From positions 38,132,890-38,196,889 of the forward strand of contig JAVMKO010000003.1 in NCBI GenBank assembly GCA_032164245.1: a DNA stretch of 64,000 bases, given 5' to 3'. How positions within the stretch are numbered: position 1 is the first letter of the stretch; the number at the start of each line of letters is the position of its first letter. Position numbers and translations under genes: made by a program. Below the pieces are notes generated by a model. The model did not search any database, was not told the origin of the DNA, and saw only the letters and a program-made list of their open reading frames with translations. The DNA is from Sternotherus odoratus. Lineage: Eukaryota; Chordata; Testudines; Kinosternidae. Positions 1-11,495 of this stretch are shown here, piece by piece.

Positions 1-590
1 AGATAAGCCCAGAAGAATAATTAACTACTCACACCATCCAAGTTACATCCTTATGTATGGAGTCACCTGAATGTTTACTAACCAGGTCAGCACTGCTCTG
101 GTAGTTAATTTCAATAGTAGAGTGCCCATTTCCTGGTAATACGATTTAAAGCTGCATTAGCTTTGGACATCAGTTTATCTAAATTTAGTTAGCTATTCCA
201 CCTCTTCTGGATAGGACAGGAAATGTTTTCATGCATACAAGAAGTTTAATCAGAGTTCACTTATCTGTGAAAGGGAAAATTAAATTCAGTATTTGCAGTC
301 TCACTGAACAATAATTATTCTCTGTCTGTAATTCCTATCATTGGGGCAGGGGTGGAAAATTTCTTCTTATTTATGGGTTTGTGTGGCACAATTTAATTTC
401 TTTTAAATTGTTTCCATCCTTAAAATAATATCTTCACTGATGCTATCTATTTTAGTAGCAGGTATGAAGTTCTCTGCTCAAAGAGCAAGTGGAATATGAT
501 TGCCTTCAAACAGCATTGCTATGTCAGTGGTTATTACTTTTTAAATTTTTTACTACACAGAAAAATATTTTAACAGTTTCTGTTATTCTG
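1..590. other. Unassigned AT-rich sequence
   Basis: No ORF with recognisable protein similarity and no clear repeat was identified. Composition is AT-rich and typical of vertebrate intron or intergenic DNA. Confidence 0.5.
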
Positions 591-591
591 T

Positions 592-715
592 GCATGGGAT
601 TAGGAGTCAGGAGTCCTGCTCCAATAGTGATGCAGCACATGACCTCGACAACATCTCTTAACTTCCCTGTGCCTGTATTTCCCCATATAAAACAATATAT
701 ATTCAGCTGCAATCT
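592..715 (+). repeat. MIR-like SINE fragment
   Basis: The stretch follows the order of a MIR/CORE-SINE: 'taggagtcaggagtcctg', then a 'cagcacatgacctc' block, then 'tgtgcctgtatttcccca' and a short AT-rich tail. These correspond to the MIR blocks 'gagtcaggagacctgg', 'gtgtgaccttgg' and 'tgcctcagtttcccc'. It is diverged, as expected for an old copy. The ORFs that cross it on both strands are by-products of the repeat. Confidence 0.6.
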
Positions 716-796
716 CTATAAATGAACAATATGATGTAAGAATTAGTTTGTATTATTTTTATATTTTATTTCATAAATTATTTATTCTACTTTTAG

Positions 797-860
797 GCAC
801 TTACAATGTCATCATTTTTGAAGTATTAACACAGAACCCCTGGAATCGCGTCTTGGAGGG
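797..860 (+). CDS. Candidate internal exon of an unidentified host gene
   Basis: A 64-base stretch has the features of a spliced coding exon. It is preceded by a long pyrimidine-rich tract ending 'ctacttttag' and followed by a strong donor 'gtatgt' at 861. It is open in one frame, with two bases of an incoming codon, then 20 codons from 799 to 858 (TYNVIIFEVLTQNPWNRVLE), then two bases of an outgoing codon. It contains CpGs (aatcgcgtc) in a CpG-poor, AT-rich neighbourhood, and a stop codon follows soon after the donor, as expected for intron. I do not recognise the protein. The 'FEV...EG' pattern has only a faint resemblance to C2/B9-like beta-strand segments, and I do not assign a family. 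A chance match is possible because the stretch is short. Confidence 0.35.
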
Positions 861-3800
861 GTATGTGTAAAAATTTTTTGCTTTCAAAAAGTTTTTTTTT
901 TAATGCAAATACTTGTATGTTCTTTCATATAATATTCAGTGGAAGTCACTAAACAACGTAATCTTTCATGGAACACTTATTAACCTTCCTTTCTGACCAT
1001 ATAATATTTGTAGTATTGTAATATTTTTTTTTGTGCACATAATGGTTTGCCGATACATCTGGAAGCTCTGTATGGGATCAGACATTAGGAATAAATCAAT
1101 TCCACTATTTTAATAATTTTCAGATACAAACAGGCTTATACAAAGTTATCAAGGATCTGGGTTACATCTGCTGAAGTCTCTTTGGCCTAACCCTTCAGCA
1201 GAGAAGTATTGAAGTTTTTAATGCATAAAAACTTTTCTCATATCCCCTTCCTTCTTCAGCCAACTGATCTTGTGCAAACCAGCAAAGGTAAGGGGGGCTG
1301 GGAATTGGAAGGCATTCTGACCAATAGGAGGGAACTACATATGGGACTGAAGTATACCGGAAAAGGCTACAGCCTTGGGCACCTGCTCAGTTTTGGGAGC
1401 TGGATTATTAATATCAGTACAAATACCAGAATGCTGCTAGTGTCTGTGAAGTTACACAGTCCAGACCTGGAATTGTCCCAACACTAATGGACAAACATAA
1501 TAGCTCAGTCAATGCCAACACTGATTCTTTGCTTCCCTGCACTTATGGTCACCAGTTAAAATTATATTAAAATAATGCCAGTTACAACATGTTTGTAAAC
1601 TGTGACATCTGAATGCTTCATTCTGTGGGATCACATCTTCTAAAAATCCTGAGCATTGTCAACTGACAAAAGCCTCTTTCCCCTCCTCTCCATTCTGTCT
1701 GGGTGCTTGGTTCTCCACAGGCAGTTTCTGCATACAGCTTTGTCTTTGGCTCTGGAAAAAGGCACAGGATACAAACACATATTTTTACACCATATTTATC
1801 ATCATCTCACCTGCCTGGAAATGAGAGCTGTGAGCACTTTGATGAATGGAGTGAGAGTTGACCAGTTTTGTTGTGGTTTCTGTAAGTGTGTGTTCTTCTC
1901 CGGCCACTGCTAAAATGACTTTTTGTAATTTTTTGTAGCAGGATTGCTCAGCAATGGACTGATCCATCTCTCTCTACTCAGGATTCAAATAATTATTGAC
2001 TGGTAAGGCAGTTTTGCCCAAGCAATTACTGGATTAGTGTCTGAATCATAAGAGAGAGCCTACCACTGCTTACAATTACGATACACAATGGGGAATAATT
2101 ACACCTCTGTCCCATGCCCTCCGCACACACAACTTTCTCCAGTGGTAAAAGTACAAGCAATGTCAGGTCAAGATCATGAATGGTATAGACCAAAAGAAAA
2201 GAAATTCAGCTGTGAATTAGATATATCTTTGTATAACTGCAGGTACTAATGAGTTCACTATAATAGAGACATTTGCCAATTAAAGAGCGCTCAAATAGCC
2301 CCAATCCCTTATTTATATTAATATGGTTTGAATTTTTCCAGGGGGTTATCACTAAAAGGGCATATTGTTAGAAAAGAAAATAAACTTGCCTCCTGACGAA
2401 CAAAGTTGGGTATTGTCTTTTTATTTATTTACCTCTCTTAACTGATTTATTCTTCTGTCAGCTGTTTGACATCCCATTTAAATAAGGGTCCAAATAAATT
2501 AACCCAGCTGTACATAGCTCTGCCCTGGTTTGTCCACAGTGACACTTCATTGATGATGACGTTGTAGACAACTTTAAAAGGTTTGCTATCTCCTCACTCC
2601 TGTGGACCTCAGTGCCCTGGGAACTGGGAGTAGTGCTGAGTAGTGCCAACGGCCTGCTGAGACCAGCAGGTTTAAAACAACTATGTTAGTCTTGCCTGGC
2701 AAGGTGAAAAGAATGGGCTTGAAATAACTGACAGTTGAAGAGGTACCAATGGCTAGTGTTGGCCATCAAAGGGAAATGATTCTGGTGCTGATTTGTACGC
2801 ATGTAACATCAAAATCACGAGTGGGCCTTTAGTGACTGATACATTTTTCTATTATCTTCCCTTTTTTATCTGTACAGCAACTCACTCCAGATATTTATAT
2901 GTTTGATAGTTTACACAGTGGTAATTTGGCTAATCCCCAGATGAACGCATTGTACTAAAAAGTGACTTTTTCTCCTTAATCAGATAAATGAACACAAAAT
3001 GACTACATTGTATTAAGTGCCCCAAAAATCCAGAGATTAAGAAACAGCTCTAGAAATTAATCTCCTTTGCTACTTATCTGTGGGTTTTTTCTAATATGTA
3101 GTGAAGATATAAGTTTAAACTGCAATAAAATCAGATGATGAACATTGCCATTGCCTTTCATTGCCATTTTCCAGGGAGAAATGGAGTTTCCTGTATGTAA
3201 TTTAAAGCAAATTTTGTATATTGGGAAATTACAATTAAGTGTCTTTAGAGCTGGAACATAACTGCCATGCATCCCACTTATTCTCATGCTATTATTTATG
3301 ACTGGGGAATGAATTGCGCATTTCCCCTCCCCCATATCATGGAAATATCATCTACAGTTTTAAGAAAAATGGTTCAGGATTAATGCAAGACTGCGACCTC
3401 TGCTTGTGATAATGAAATCTCTCCCATTCAAGAGGAAAAATCAAGAGGCAATCCTGACTTTTCTCTGCTGGAAGATTTGGAAAAATGATCTTTCAGGATG
3501 CTAAATAAAATGGATAATTCTACAAAAATGTACTTACCATTTCATACTACTCGGTATTGTATCACACAACACAGTAACTAGATGTATATTGACTGATAGG
3601 ACACTTACTAATACTTACACAATATATAAAGTTTTAAACACAGACCTCAGTTTTACTATCCACTTTTCTCTCCTTACCCCTTGTTTTTCTTTGACTGTAA
3701 TGTATATTGTCTTACCTTAAAATAAATACACATTATCATATTCTTAGCTCTGTTCTGCTTTCTTTATGCTGCCAGCATCTCTCCAGAAACCATAGAGCCA

Positions 3801-3947
3801 TAGTTACAGCTTTGTAACTACACCAGCTTCCATGCATCTCTTGGTAAAAGGCGGCATTTTGTGGACAATGAAAAGCAGTTTTCATGAGCTCTTTTTGGGG
3901 TTCCCTTTGAACTGTAGCCATTTGGTGTAGGTTAGGGCAGCCCCTGA
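861..3947. other. Unassigned sequence
   Basis: No gene or clear repeat was recognised in about 3 kb. One splice-like micro-segment at 1260-1287 (acceptor after 'ccttccttcttcag', donor 'gtaagg') has a length that fits the outgoing phase of the 797-860 candidate exon, but 28 bases is too short to trust. Confidence 0.45.
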
Positions 3948-3955
3948 GCTGGTCT

Positions 3956-4078
3956 TAGGGTGACCAGACAGCAAGGGTGAAAAATAGGGACGGGGATAAA
4001 AGGTAATAGGAGCCTACATAAGACAAAGCCCCAAATATAGGGACTGTCCCTATAAAATCGGGACATCTGGTAACCCTA
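3956..4078. mobile_element. hAT-type MITE, 123 bp, with 8-bp target duplication
   Basis: The element begins 'tagggtgaccag' and ends 'ctggtaaccct(a)', an imperfect terminal inverted repeat. It is flanked by an exact 8-bp direct repeat, GCTGGTCT, at 3948-3955 and 4079-4086. An 8-bp duplication is the signature of hAT transposases. The interior has further palindromic pieces ('gggactgtccctataaaatc' pairs with its 5' half). It is non-autonomous, with no coding capacity. Confidence 0.85.
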
Positions 4079-4086
4079 GCTGGTCT

Positions 4087-7000
4087 AACTTATTCTGATG
4101 ATAGGATGGTGTCAGTAAAGAATCAGTGAGCCATGATTGCCTCTCCAACTGTATTGCCTATCCCTGTATTGCCAGACAGGTCTTGTTCACAAGAGATAAT
4201 CAGACCCAGTATGTCTTCAGTTAGGGCTTGGAACTGTACCTAACATCTACAATATTACAGGAGGTTGCAGAAGACAAACTTCAAATGGCTTTAACAAGCC
4301 TACCATGTGAATAGTTGCCCTTCATTACAAGCTGTGGTTCTTTTTTCTAATTCTATTTTCTAATAATAATAATTAATAATAAAAGACTTGTTTAACTCAA
4401 AGCAGAAAGGCAGACAAAAACTCAGTCTTGCTGTGTAGGGAATAAGTTGGTAAATATATTCTGTTCGGTGAATCTGCCATAGTATGTACAGTAAGGTTTA
4501 TATCCAAGTACAGTGCCTGGATTCATTCAGGCAGATATCCATTAAGTAATCTATTTCATGTTGACACAAACTCAAGGGCACTCAATGGGACTTGTTGTAT
4601 TGAGACTGTCACCTTGATTAATGGCTGCTCTTGTGATAACTCAGTGTAGCTACTGAACAGGGAATGACTTACAGAGGGTTTTTGTTGAACCACAGTGCAG
4701 TACAAATTTATGGGTTGATGAGTGCTGATTCCTATGGGTGATAAAGGAAATCAGGACATTTGGGTTCCTATTGTATATTTTGCATACTGTAAATCAGTAG
4801 GATGAGTTAGTTGTGATTACAGACCTACTTGTTGCTATTAGAAGTAGCATAATGACTTGACATTTAAAAACAAAAACTAAATAGCAGCAGCTGCCATTTT
4901 AACAAGATACCAAAGGATTAACTTATTGACCCAATGATGTCAGGAATCTGTCTGGGATGCTAACTGACTCAATGAGGTATAGGTCTCTTTATACAGAGCT
5001 TTTTGGGAAATTGATAGGGAGGATTAGCTTGGCACCATTGAACTAATTAACAAAATACCTAGGAATGCAGTAGTACTGATGTGGTATTATGATAAAATAA
5101 TGAACCTCATGTAGCATGGGCACTTCCTCCGGTATTAGTTAAAATATTTTATGTTCATTATTTTGGAGTTTTCTTGCTCTGATGCGCATTTGGGCTTCAG
5201 AATCATGAAAGCTATGAATGGAATAACTTACAAAGAATAGAGATGAGAAATGGACCAATTTCCAGAAGGGCAAAGAGGTTTTGACAGGTTAGAGGAGCCT
5301 GGGGGTTCATTTTACTGTAGTTGGGTTGCCAATTGGTTCTGTCTTCCTCCAGCTCAAGTTTCTGAAGAAGAGTTATTGCACAATTAAAAAACTGAACATT
5401 TTCAACATCAGGGTATTCCTTGGATTGGGAAATACCTCAACTGCTGTGGGTAGTTTTATTAAATGTTGTTTTAACAGCACCAATGATATATATAGAAGAA
5501 TTTTCCCATCTGCCATGGTCCCTTTATGTCCCTGCCCAGATCAGAGAATTTTGGCTTGTGTTGCAAGCCATAGAGCAGCCCTGGACTGTCTGTTATATTG
5601 TGGACTGCTTTAGCCCCAACAGTCCAAAATTGGTGTACAGTTAGAGACTATGAACTAGATTCCATCCTTTAATTCCATTTTTATTTTGTCAGTTTATCTA
5701 GTGTCTCACCACAGCTGTATGAGCCTTCTAAAATGTTAAAAACATAATTAAAATTCTAAAATATAGACATACAGAATTTCAATTTATATTTCCAGATTCA
5801 CAAATATCAATTTATTGATTCTCTTTCAAATGACTTCACACACCCCAAATCTGATACCACAAGCAGCCTCTAGCTCCTTCTGTATAGTTCCCAAAACTTC
5901 CAAAATGCCAGATAAAAAATGCCAGATTAAAAAAAAATGTTTTTAAGCATGTCCAGAAGAGTAACACATCAAAGGCATTTCATTAATCAAAGTTACTTTG
6001 CTGGGTGAGTGTCTAGATAGTGGAGTTTTCTTCTGTTTTATTACTAGACTAGTAATAAAACAAGAACAGAAAGTTCTACTAGCCAACTGAAAATAGCGGT
6101 ACCTGTTGGTAAGATGGGTGCCATGCCGATCCATCACGTCAATCATCCAAGGACAGCAGTGGCAGGGTTACAAGTTTCATGAATTCAGGAAATTAGTTCT
6201 GCTACAGTGTAGCACCGAGAAGCAAAAGTCAATGGAGTCGAGAATAAGGGCAAGCAGAACCACAAAACATTAGTGACAGTTGAAGTCTGCTGTAATAGGC
6301 CGGGGAATCTGTTCCAGTCTTGCATGTTTTTGGAAGAAGCAGCTTTGCCTAAAGGTTACAACTTTCCTCAGCCTCCTCTTTTTCTGCACCTAAGGAGGTT
6401 TCTGCCATTCCCACCCATTTAATCTCTCCCGCCCCTTTAAAAATGAAACCCCATGCCATTGCTGTTGCTCAAAGCCCCAGGCTTTCAGCCACTAAGCGGG
6501 TGTTATGGACAATATGCTCTTTGTGTCCTGAAGACTGTTGTTAATTTTTAAATTCCTTTTTGTAGTCATTGTACTAGGTGAGAAGGTGAAGAGGAGTCCA
6601 AGGCTGCCTTGAGAAAGGCAGACATAGCAGAGCAGGATACACATGGAGAAGCACTAAACCAGTAGCAGCAGCAAGAATATTTTGGATCTTTACATATAAA
6701 GCATAAGGATTGTACAAGGGCACCAGTGTCTTCCTCCATGGATCTGTGCACCTTTGCCACCGCCAGACCAATTTGTAGAGCTGCAGTCAAAAAAACCAAC
6801 CTAACAAAAAACCAACACAATAGTAGAGGAGAAAAAGCAAAACCTCAAAACAGGACTGTTTTGATGAGATCACCAAAGGTGCAGAGCTTTTTGAAAAGCC
6901 CTTCTCAAGAGCCAGTAATTGGTTTTCCCAGCTTTTGTGCATTTTCTTTTGGGAAGAAAAATCATTTTGTAATTGGGAAGAAAAATTTAAAAAAACCCAC

Positions 7001-7790
7001 AAAACCCCAAAACCCCACAACACTAAGAAGTTCTGGTCTTGCATCAGAATGTCTTTTGATACAGGCAATTTATATGTTGAAAGTCCTCCTTTTCAGAAGC
7101 TTAAAAATTTATCAGCTGGGGAAAATAATCATCACAGCTCAGGATCAGCAAAGAATTTCCTGTAGCAGGGAAAAAAAAGACAAGGTTTGAAGATCTATCT
7201 GATCAGAAACTAAAAAGATCATATTTTACAACAGAATTCACAATGTAGACTGCATCTGAGGCATATTTTCCCCCACCCCCACTCTCTTAGCTGCTGTGTC
7301 GTGCTCAGTTGTCCTTCATTAAGATGTCTGCTTTGTCTCACTCTGAAAAATAAAAGTAGGAATCTCAATTCCCAGAGCCTACAATGAACCACCTGTTCTA
7401 AGAATCCCACAAGATGTTGCTGTATGTGTTTGACAGAAAAAATGCCCAGGATGACAGATAGCAAGTGCTGTATTTATAGAAAGCAAGGGGCTGCTGCCTC
7501 TCCAGAACAATTATTGCTTAATGTTTTTTCCCCTTTGAAATTACTCAAAATACAGTCACATTTTTTGACAGATGCTATGGACAGTTCATGACGTTGCAAC
7601 AAATATTGCCTAGGTAATAAGGCTGGGTTACTACAAAGAAGTGTTTTGCATTTATGAAAAATCACTTTAGAGCAAATGAATGTATCACCCAGACACCTAT
7701 TGTTGATACCATGGAACTGATTCACTTACTGTTTGACAAATGATTCTAGTTGAATGGCACCTTTTCCGGGACAACACAGAAGTTAATGTG
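4087..7790. other. Unassigned sequence
   Basis: No gene was recognised. The longest ORF (6726-7190, plus, 154 codons) is rich in Lys, Pro and Asn and has no identifiable domain. It looks like a chance reading of A-rich sequence. A minus-strand ORF at 5943-6146 contains a CpG-bearing start region (MIDVMDRHGTHLTN) that looks somewhat coding but could not be assigned. Confidence 0.4.
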
Positions 7791-7868
7791 CTACAATAAA
7801 AGCAGCTGTTTTATGAAATGATCTATTTCATCATGGGACCAACACAGCTACGACTACAGTGCATACAA
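7791..7868 (+). repeat. Possible end fragment of a Penelope-like or related repeat
   Basis: The segment 'caataaaagcagctg' followed by 'gggaccaacacagctacgac' and 'cagtgcatacaac' resembles the tail of a dispersed reptile repeat whose end reads 'caataaaag...gggaccaacatggctac'. It is recognised from pattern memory only and is too short for firm assignment. Confidence 0.3.
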
Positions 7869-8989
7869 CTGTTTCATCATGGAATTATTTTCTCTAGCTT
7901 TGAAATTATGATATTTTTTCAAGGAAAAGGGTGGGGAGTATATTGGGAATGGTGCTTCTATAGCTTTCTGAGGATAGGGAAGAACCAAATGCAAGTGAAA
8001 TATGAGAAGTGATACAATATTTGTAAGTGGTTGCCCTACATTAAAAAAAAGAAAACATTAAATAGACTGCATAGAGCATGTATCACCATTGGCCTCCCAT
8101 CTCTTCAATGTGTATGAATTCCTACCATTAGCTATAACAGCATATATTTGGGCTGGTGCCTGACAAAGCATGGGTCACATGCTCAGAGCCAAACTTGCAT
8201 GCAAAAGACTTCCTGGATCGGCACTATATTTTTGGTCACTTTAGTATTCAGCACCGCTGATGCACTGTAATAAATAGAAGGAATAACAGAAATATGGAAG
8301 CACATGGAAAGGAGATAAAAGAAGGCTTGTGAGTAGTCCAATAACAAGTTGTTGTCTTAACTGGGAGATGTGTTTTCTCTTTGTTTCCCTCTCTTTTTGG
8401 GTGTTTCTTTCTCTTATGGACACCCCTCACTCCCCCACATATTCAGCTAAGCAATGACATGCTAGGGAAAATTTACTCTTAGTAAAAATCTTGAGGAGCA
8501 ACTTAACTGATTTCATTGGAGTTACTCTGGTTTTCTAGTGTTGTAACTGGTGAGAAGGATTTATGCCCATGTGTGTATGGTGGATGGGTCAATAATGACA
8601 TACACAGTGAAGTCCAGATAACTAGCACACAGGAATTGGAGCTTGCTTTTGCTGAGAGATTTTCAAAGGGATTTTCTCTGTAATTCTCTTCAGTCTCATC
8701 CAAAACTGGATTTTAATGTTAGGTCTTGATTTAGACAGGTAGCATAGGTGGTACCACCTACTACTGCATGTTCATTAGTTCTTGATGGCAGACATCTATT
8801 CACATTTTCCTGTTTCCTGAACATTTTAAACCCCACCGAATCAGAGGAGCAAGCTGCAAATGAAGTGGGAAATGAATAACCCTGAAAACCAGTGAAGAGA
8901 GAAAATACAGACAGTGCTTTGTAAACACTGCGTCAACTGTGGTATTTTCTTTGGGCACAAAACAGGTCTATGAGTCTCAGCCCTAAAAA
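7869..8989. other. Unassigned sequence
   Basis: No gene or assignable repeat was seen. The region contains overlapping short minus-strand ORFs of low-complexity Lys/Glu/Arg content with no domain. Confidence 0.4.
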
Positions 8990-9080
8990 TTACAAAGAGT
9001 CTTGTAGCACCTTATGGACTAACAGATTTTAGGGATCGTGAGCTTTCGTGGGTTAAGACCCACTTCATCAGATGAATGTT
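8990..9080 (-). mobile_element. Penelope-like element terminal fragment
   Basis: Read on the minus strand, this ends in 'aaggtgctacaagactcttt', the same family of terminal sequence found at 21.4, 31.0, 34.5 and 37.2 kb. Upstream of that end lies the hammerhead-like block (9034-9071). No protein-coding part is retained. It directly abuts a CR1 fragment starting near 9105. Confidence 0.65.
9034..9071 (-). ncRNA. Hammerhead-ribozyme-like motif in PLE fragment
   Basis: On the minus strand the order is CTGATGA box (complement of 9065-9071), a stem GTGGG/CCCAC with a short loop, then the GAAA box (complement of 9044-9047). This is the conserved core of a hammerhead: box 1, stem II, box 2. Of the copies in this window it has the best-preserved boxes. 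Hammerhead motifs are known in Penelope-like elements. Stem III and the cleavage site look degraded here, so activity is uncertain. Confidence 0.5.
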
Positions 9081-9104
9081 GTGGAAATCTCCAGAGGCAG
9101 GCAT

Positions 9105-9790
9105 AAATAAATAAATTTGTCTGCATTTACATTTAGCCATATTAAAATGCAAATTATTTGCTTGAACCCAGTTTATGAAGCAGTCTAGATCACTCTGAAT
9201 CAGTGCTTCATTATTTACCACTCCACCCTCTCCCCCTAGTTTTTCTGTCACATTTTATCAGTGACGATTTTATGTTTACTCCAGGTTATTGATAAAGATG
9301 TTAAAAGTCACAGGGCCAAGAACTGATTCCTGCTGGTCCACACTGGAAACAGACCCACTTGAGGATGATTCCCCATTTACAGTCAAATTTTGAGACCTAT
9401 CAATTAGCCAGTTTTTAATCCATTTAATTTGTGCTATATTAATTTTATATCATTCTAGTTCTCTAATTAAAATGTGTGGCACCAAGCAAATGCCCTACAA
9501 AAGTTTACATATATTACAACACTAATACCTTTATCAACCAAACTTATTTCATTAAAAAGTTAGTTTAGGATCTAGCTTCCATGAATCCATACTGACTAGC
9601 AACAATTACATTACCCTCCTGATTTAAAGATGTGTAACTTTCATAGCTTCTGTTTAACATCCTCCACTGATACTAGAGAAATGGAAAGAAAGTTATCACA
9701 ATATGTATTAACATCTGTTTTTCCTCAAATAGAGACTAAAAATATTTATTAGGTGGTTAGTAGATGTCAGGAATCCATACAACATGCAAA
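9105..9790 (-). mobile_element. CR1 LINE fragment (RT region), degraded
   Basis: On the minus strand a reading frame near 9125-9250 contains 'LIQSDLDCFINWVQANNLHFNMAKCK', split here over several codons. It matches the CR1 RT stretch after the ADD motif (in the intact copy at 33.5 kb: [24 protein letters not shown]). The sequence then runs into more 5' parts of the CR1 RT with many stops and frameshifts. It is an old copy and shares 'catttagccatattaaaat' with the separate CR1 copy near 11340. Confidence 0.7.
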
Positions 9791-10312
9791 TCTATTTGCT
9801 CATGGCTGGTTTCTCGGAAAGCTGCTTTATGATTTTTTGTGGTGTTATAGTTGCTCAAAGGGCCATAGAAAGGTTGGGAATTTGGACCCAAATCTCTCAT
9901 CTTAAAAAATAAATTCATATAAAAACATGAAATTTATAATAGTACTTTAATTTTCAAACTGTAATATTCTTAAGCAGTCAATATGGTTCTAGTGAAAAGG
10001 TGGTAATTTTAACAGATAATTTGAAATAAAACTGCTTGGATGGTAGATAGTTTCTAATTTGTCAATACTTGAGAAAGGTCTGAGTTACATAATTAATTAC
10101 CCTCAGGCTTTTTTATCTGTGTGTCCTTCTTTGGTTAAGATATATTTTGAATTGTGGTTGTTGCTATGCTCTACCTTACTGTTCTGAGGAATAACAAGAA
10201 TCCAACTGAGGTGTTTCATCATTAACTAATTCATATCTAATAAGGGAATATCATTCTACTACATTAGCATCTTTATTTTCCCCATTGCAGAGACCTTCCC
10301 TCTCCTGTCTCC
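9791..10312. other. Unassigned AT-rich sequence
   Basis: Nothing recognisable was found between two CR1 fragments. It could be highly decayed CR1, but no conserved block is visible. Confidence 0.4.
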
Positions 10313-10505
10313 CCCAGAGTAACACATCACTTGATGTCTTCAAATCAAGACTGGATATATTTTTGGAAGATATGCTTTGGCAAATACAAGTTATGCTTTA
10401 TTCAAACAAGTTATTAGACTCAAATTGGTTGAAAATTAAAGGTGTGTGATATACAAGAGGTCAGACTAGATCATCTAATTGTTGCTTCTGACCTTAAACT
10501 TGATA
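10313..10505 (+). mobile_element. CR1/L3-type LINE 3' end
   Basis: This has the characteristic 3' end of an older CR1-type LINE: 'gatgtcttcaaatcaagact', 'ggatatatttttggaaga', then 'gaggtcagactagatcatct' and 'cttctgaccttaaact'. It encodes only the last residues of the RT protein and the 3' UTR. Confidence 0.7.
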
Positions 10506-10584
10506 AATCTATTGATTCCCTGTAAATTATCTTATCATCATTGGATTGAAGTTCATTACATAATAGTCAGCTTCATTTTTCTTA

Positions 10585-11495
10585 GCTATTTAGAGATTCC
10601 AAGGCTAAAAGGGGACTCTTGTGATCATAGTCTGACCATCTGTACAACACAGGCCATAAACATTTCCCAAAATAATTCTTTTTGAACTGGAGCATATCTT
10701 TAAAACAAAAATCTCATCTTGATTTAAAAATGGCTAATGATGGAGAATCTACTATTACTCTTGATAAGTTGTTCCAGTGGTTAATTACCCCCATTGTTCA
10801 AAATTACACCTTATTTCCTGTCTGAATTTATCTAACTTCAACTTCTAGCCATTAGATCTTGTTAGATGTTTGTCTGCTAGATTGAAGAGCCACTTTCAAA
10901 TATTTCTTTTCCATTTAGCTACTTATACATGGAGATTGTATTACCCCATAATCTTTCATTTATTAGACTTAAGGATCTCAGTCTATTTATCTCTATAAGA
11001 TGTGTTCTATTCCTTAATCATTCTCCTAGCTCTTCTCTGAACCCTCTCCAATTTATCAACATCCTTCTTGAATTGTGGAGGTCAGAACTGGACAGAATAT
11101 TCTAACAGCAATCAAACCAGAGTGAAATTCAGAGGTAAAATACTACTAGAGTTTTCCCCTGTTTATGCATCCCAGAATTGCAGTAGCCTTTCTTGCTAAA
11201 GCATTGTACTGGGAGCTCATGTTCATCTGATTATCTGACGCAACCTCTGAATCTTTTTATAGAGTTACTGCTTTCCAGGATAGAGTCCCCAATCTTGTAA
11301 ATACAGATTCCATTCTTTGTTTCTAAATGTATACATTTACATTTAGCCATATTAAAATACATATTGTTTGGTTGTGCCTAACTTGCCAAGTAATCCAGAT
11401 TGCTCTAAATCAGTGACTTTTTCTCTTTATTATTTACCACTTCCACAAGGTTTTTATCCAGTTTTGTTTATTTACCCCATCATGAGTATTGGTTA
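10585..11495 (-). mobile_element. CR1 LINE fragment, 3' half, degraded
   Basis: The minus-strand order matches a CR1 3' half. The 3' end lies near 10590. The block complementary to 'ccagtggttaattaccccca' is the 'KHWNxLP' region, 'ctctgaaccctctccaattt' is the 'LERVQRR' region, and 'gtggaggtcagaactggaca' is the 'YCVQFWP' region. 'catttagccatattaaaa' corresponds to the 'NKEKC' area. All frames are broken. It lies tail-to-tail with the plus-strand CR1 end at 10313-10505. Confidence 0.75.

Noticed and set aside
1260..1287. 28-base micro-exon with phase compatible with 797-860
   Set aside because: Good splice signals, but such short matches are frequent by chance; no protein evidence.
5943..6146. 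Minus-strand ORF with a coding-like CpG-bearing start
   Set aside because: The first 16 residues look plausible but the remainder is unremarkable, and no family or splice structure could be seen.
6726..7190. 154-codon plus-strand ORF
   Set aside because: Lys/Pro/Asn-rich translation of A-rich sequence with no domain, no splice or promoter context, and overlapping ORFs in other frames; most likely chance.
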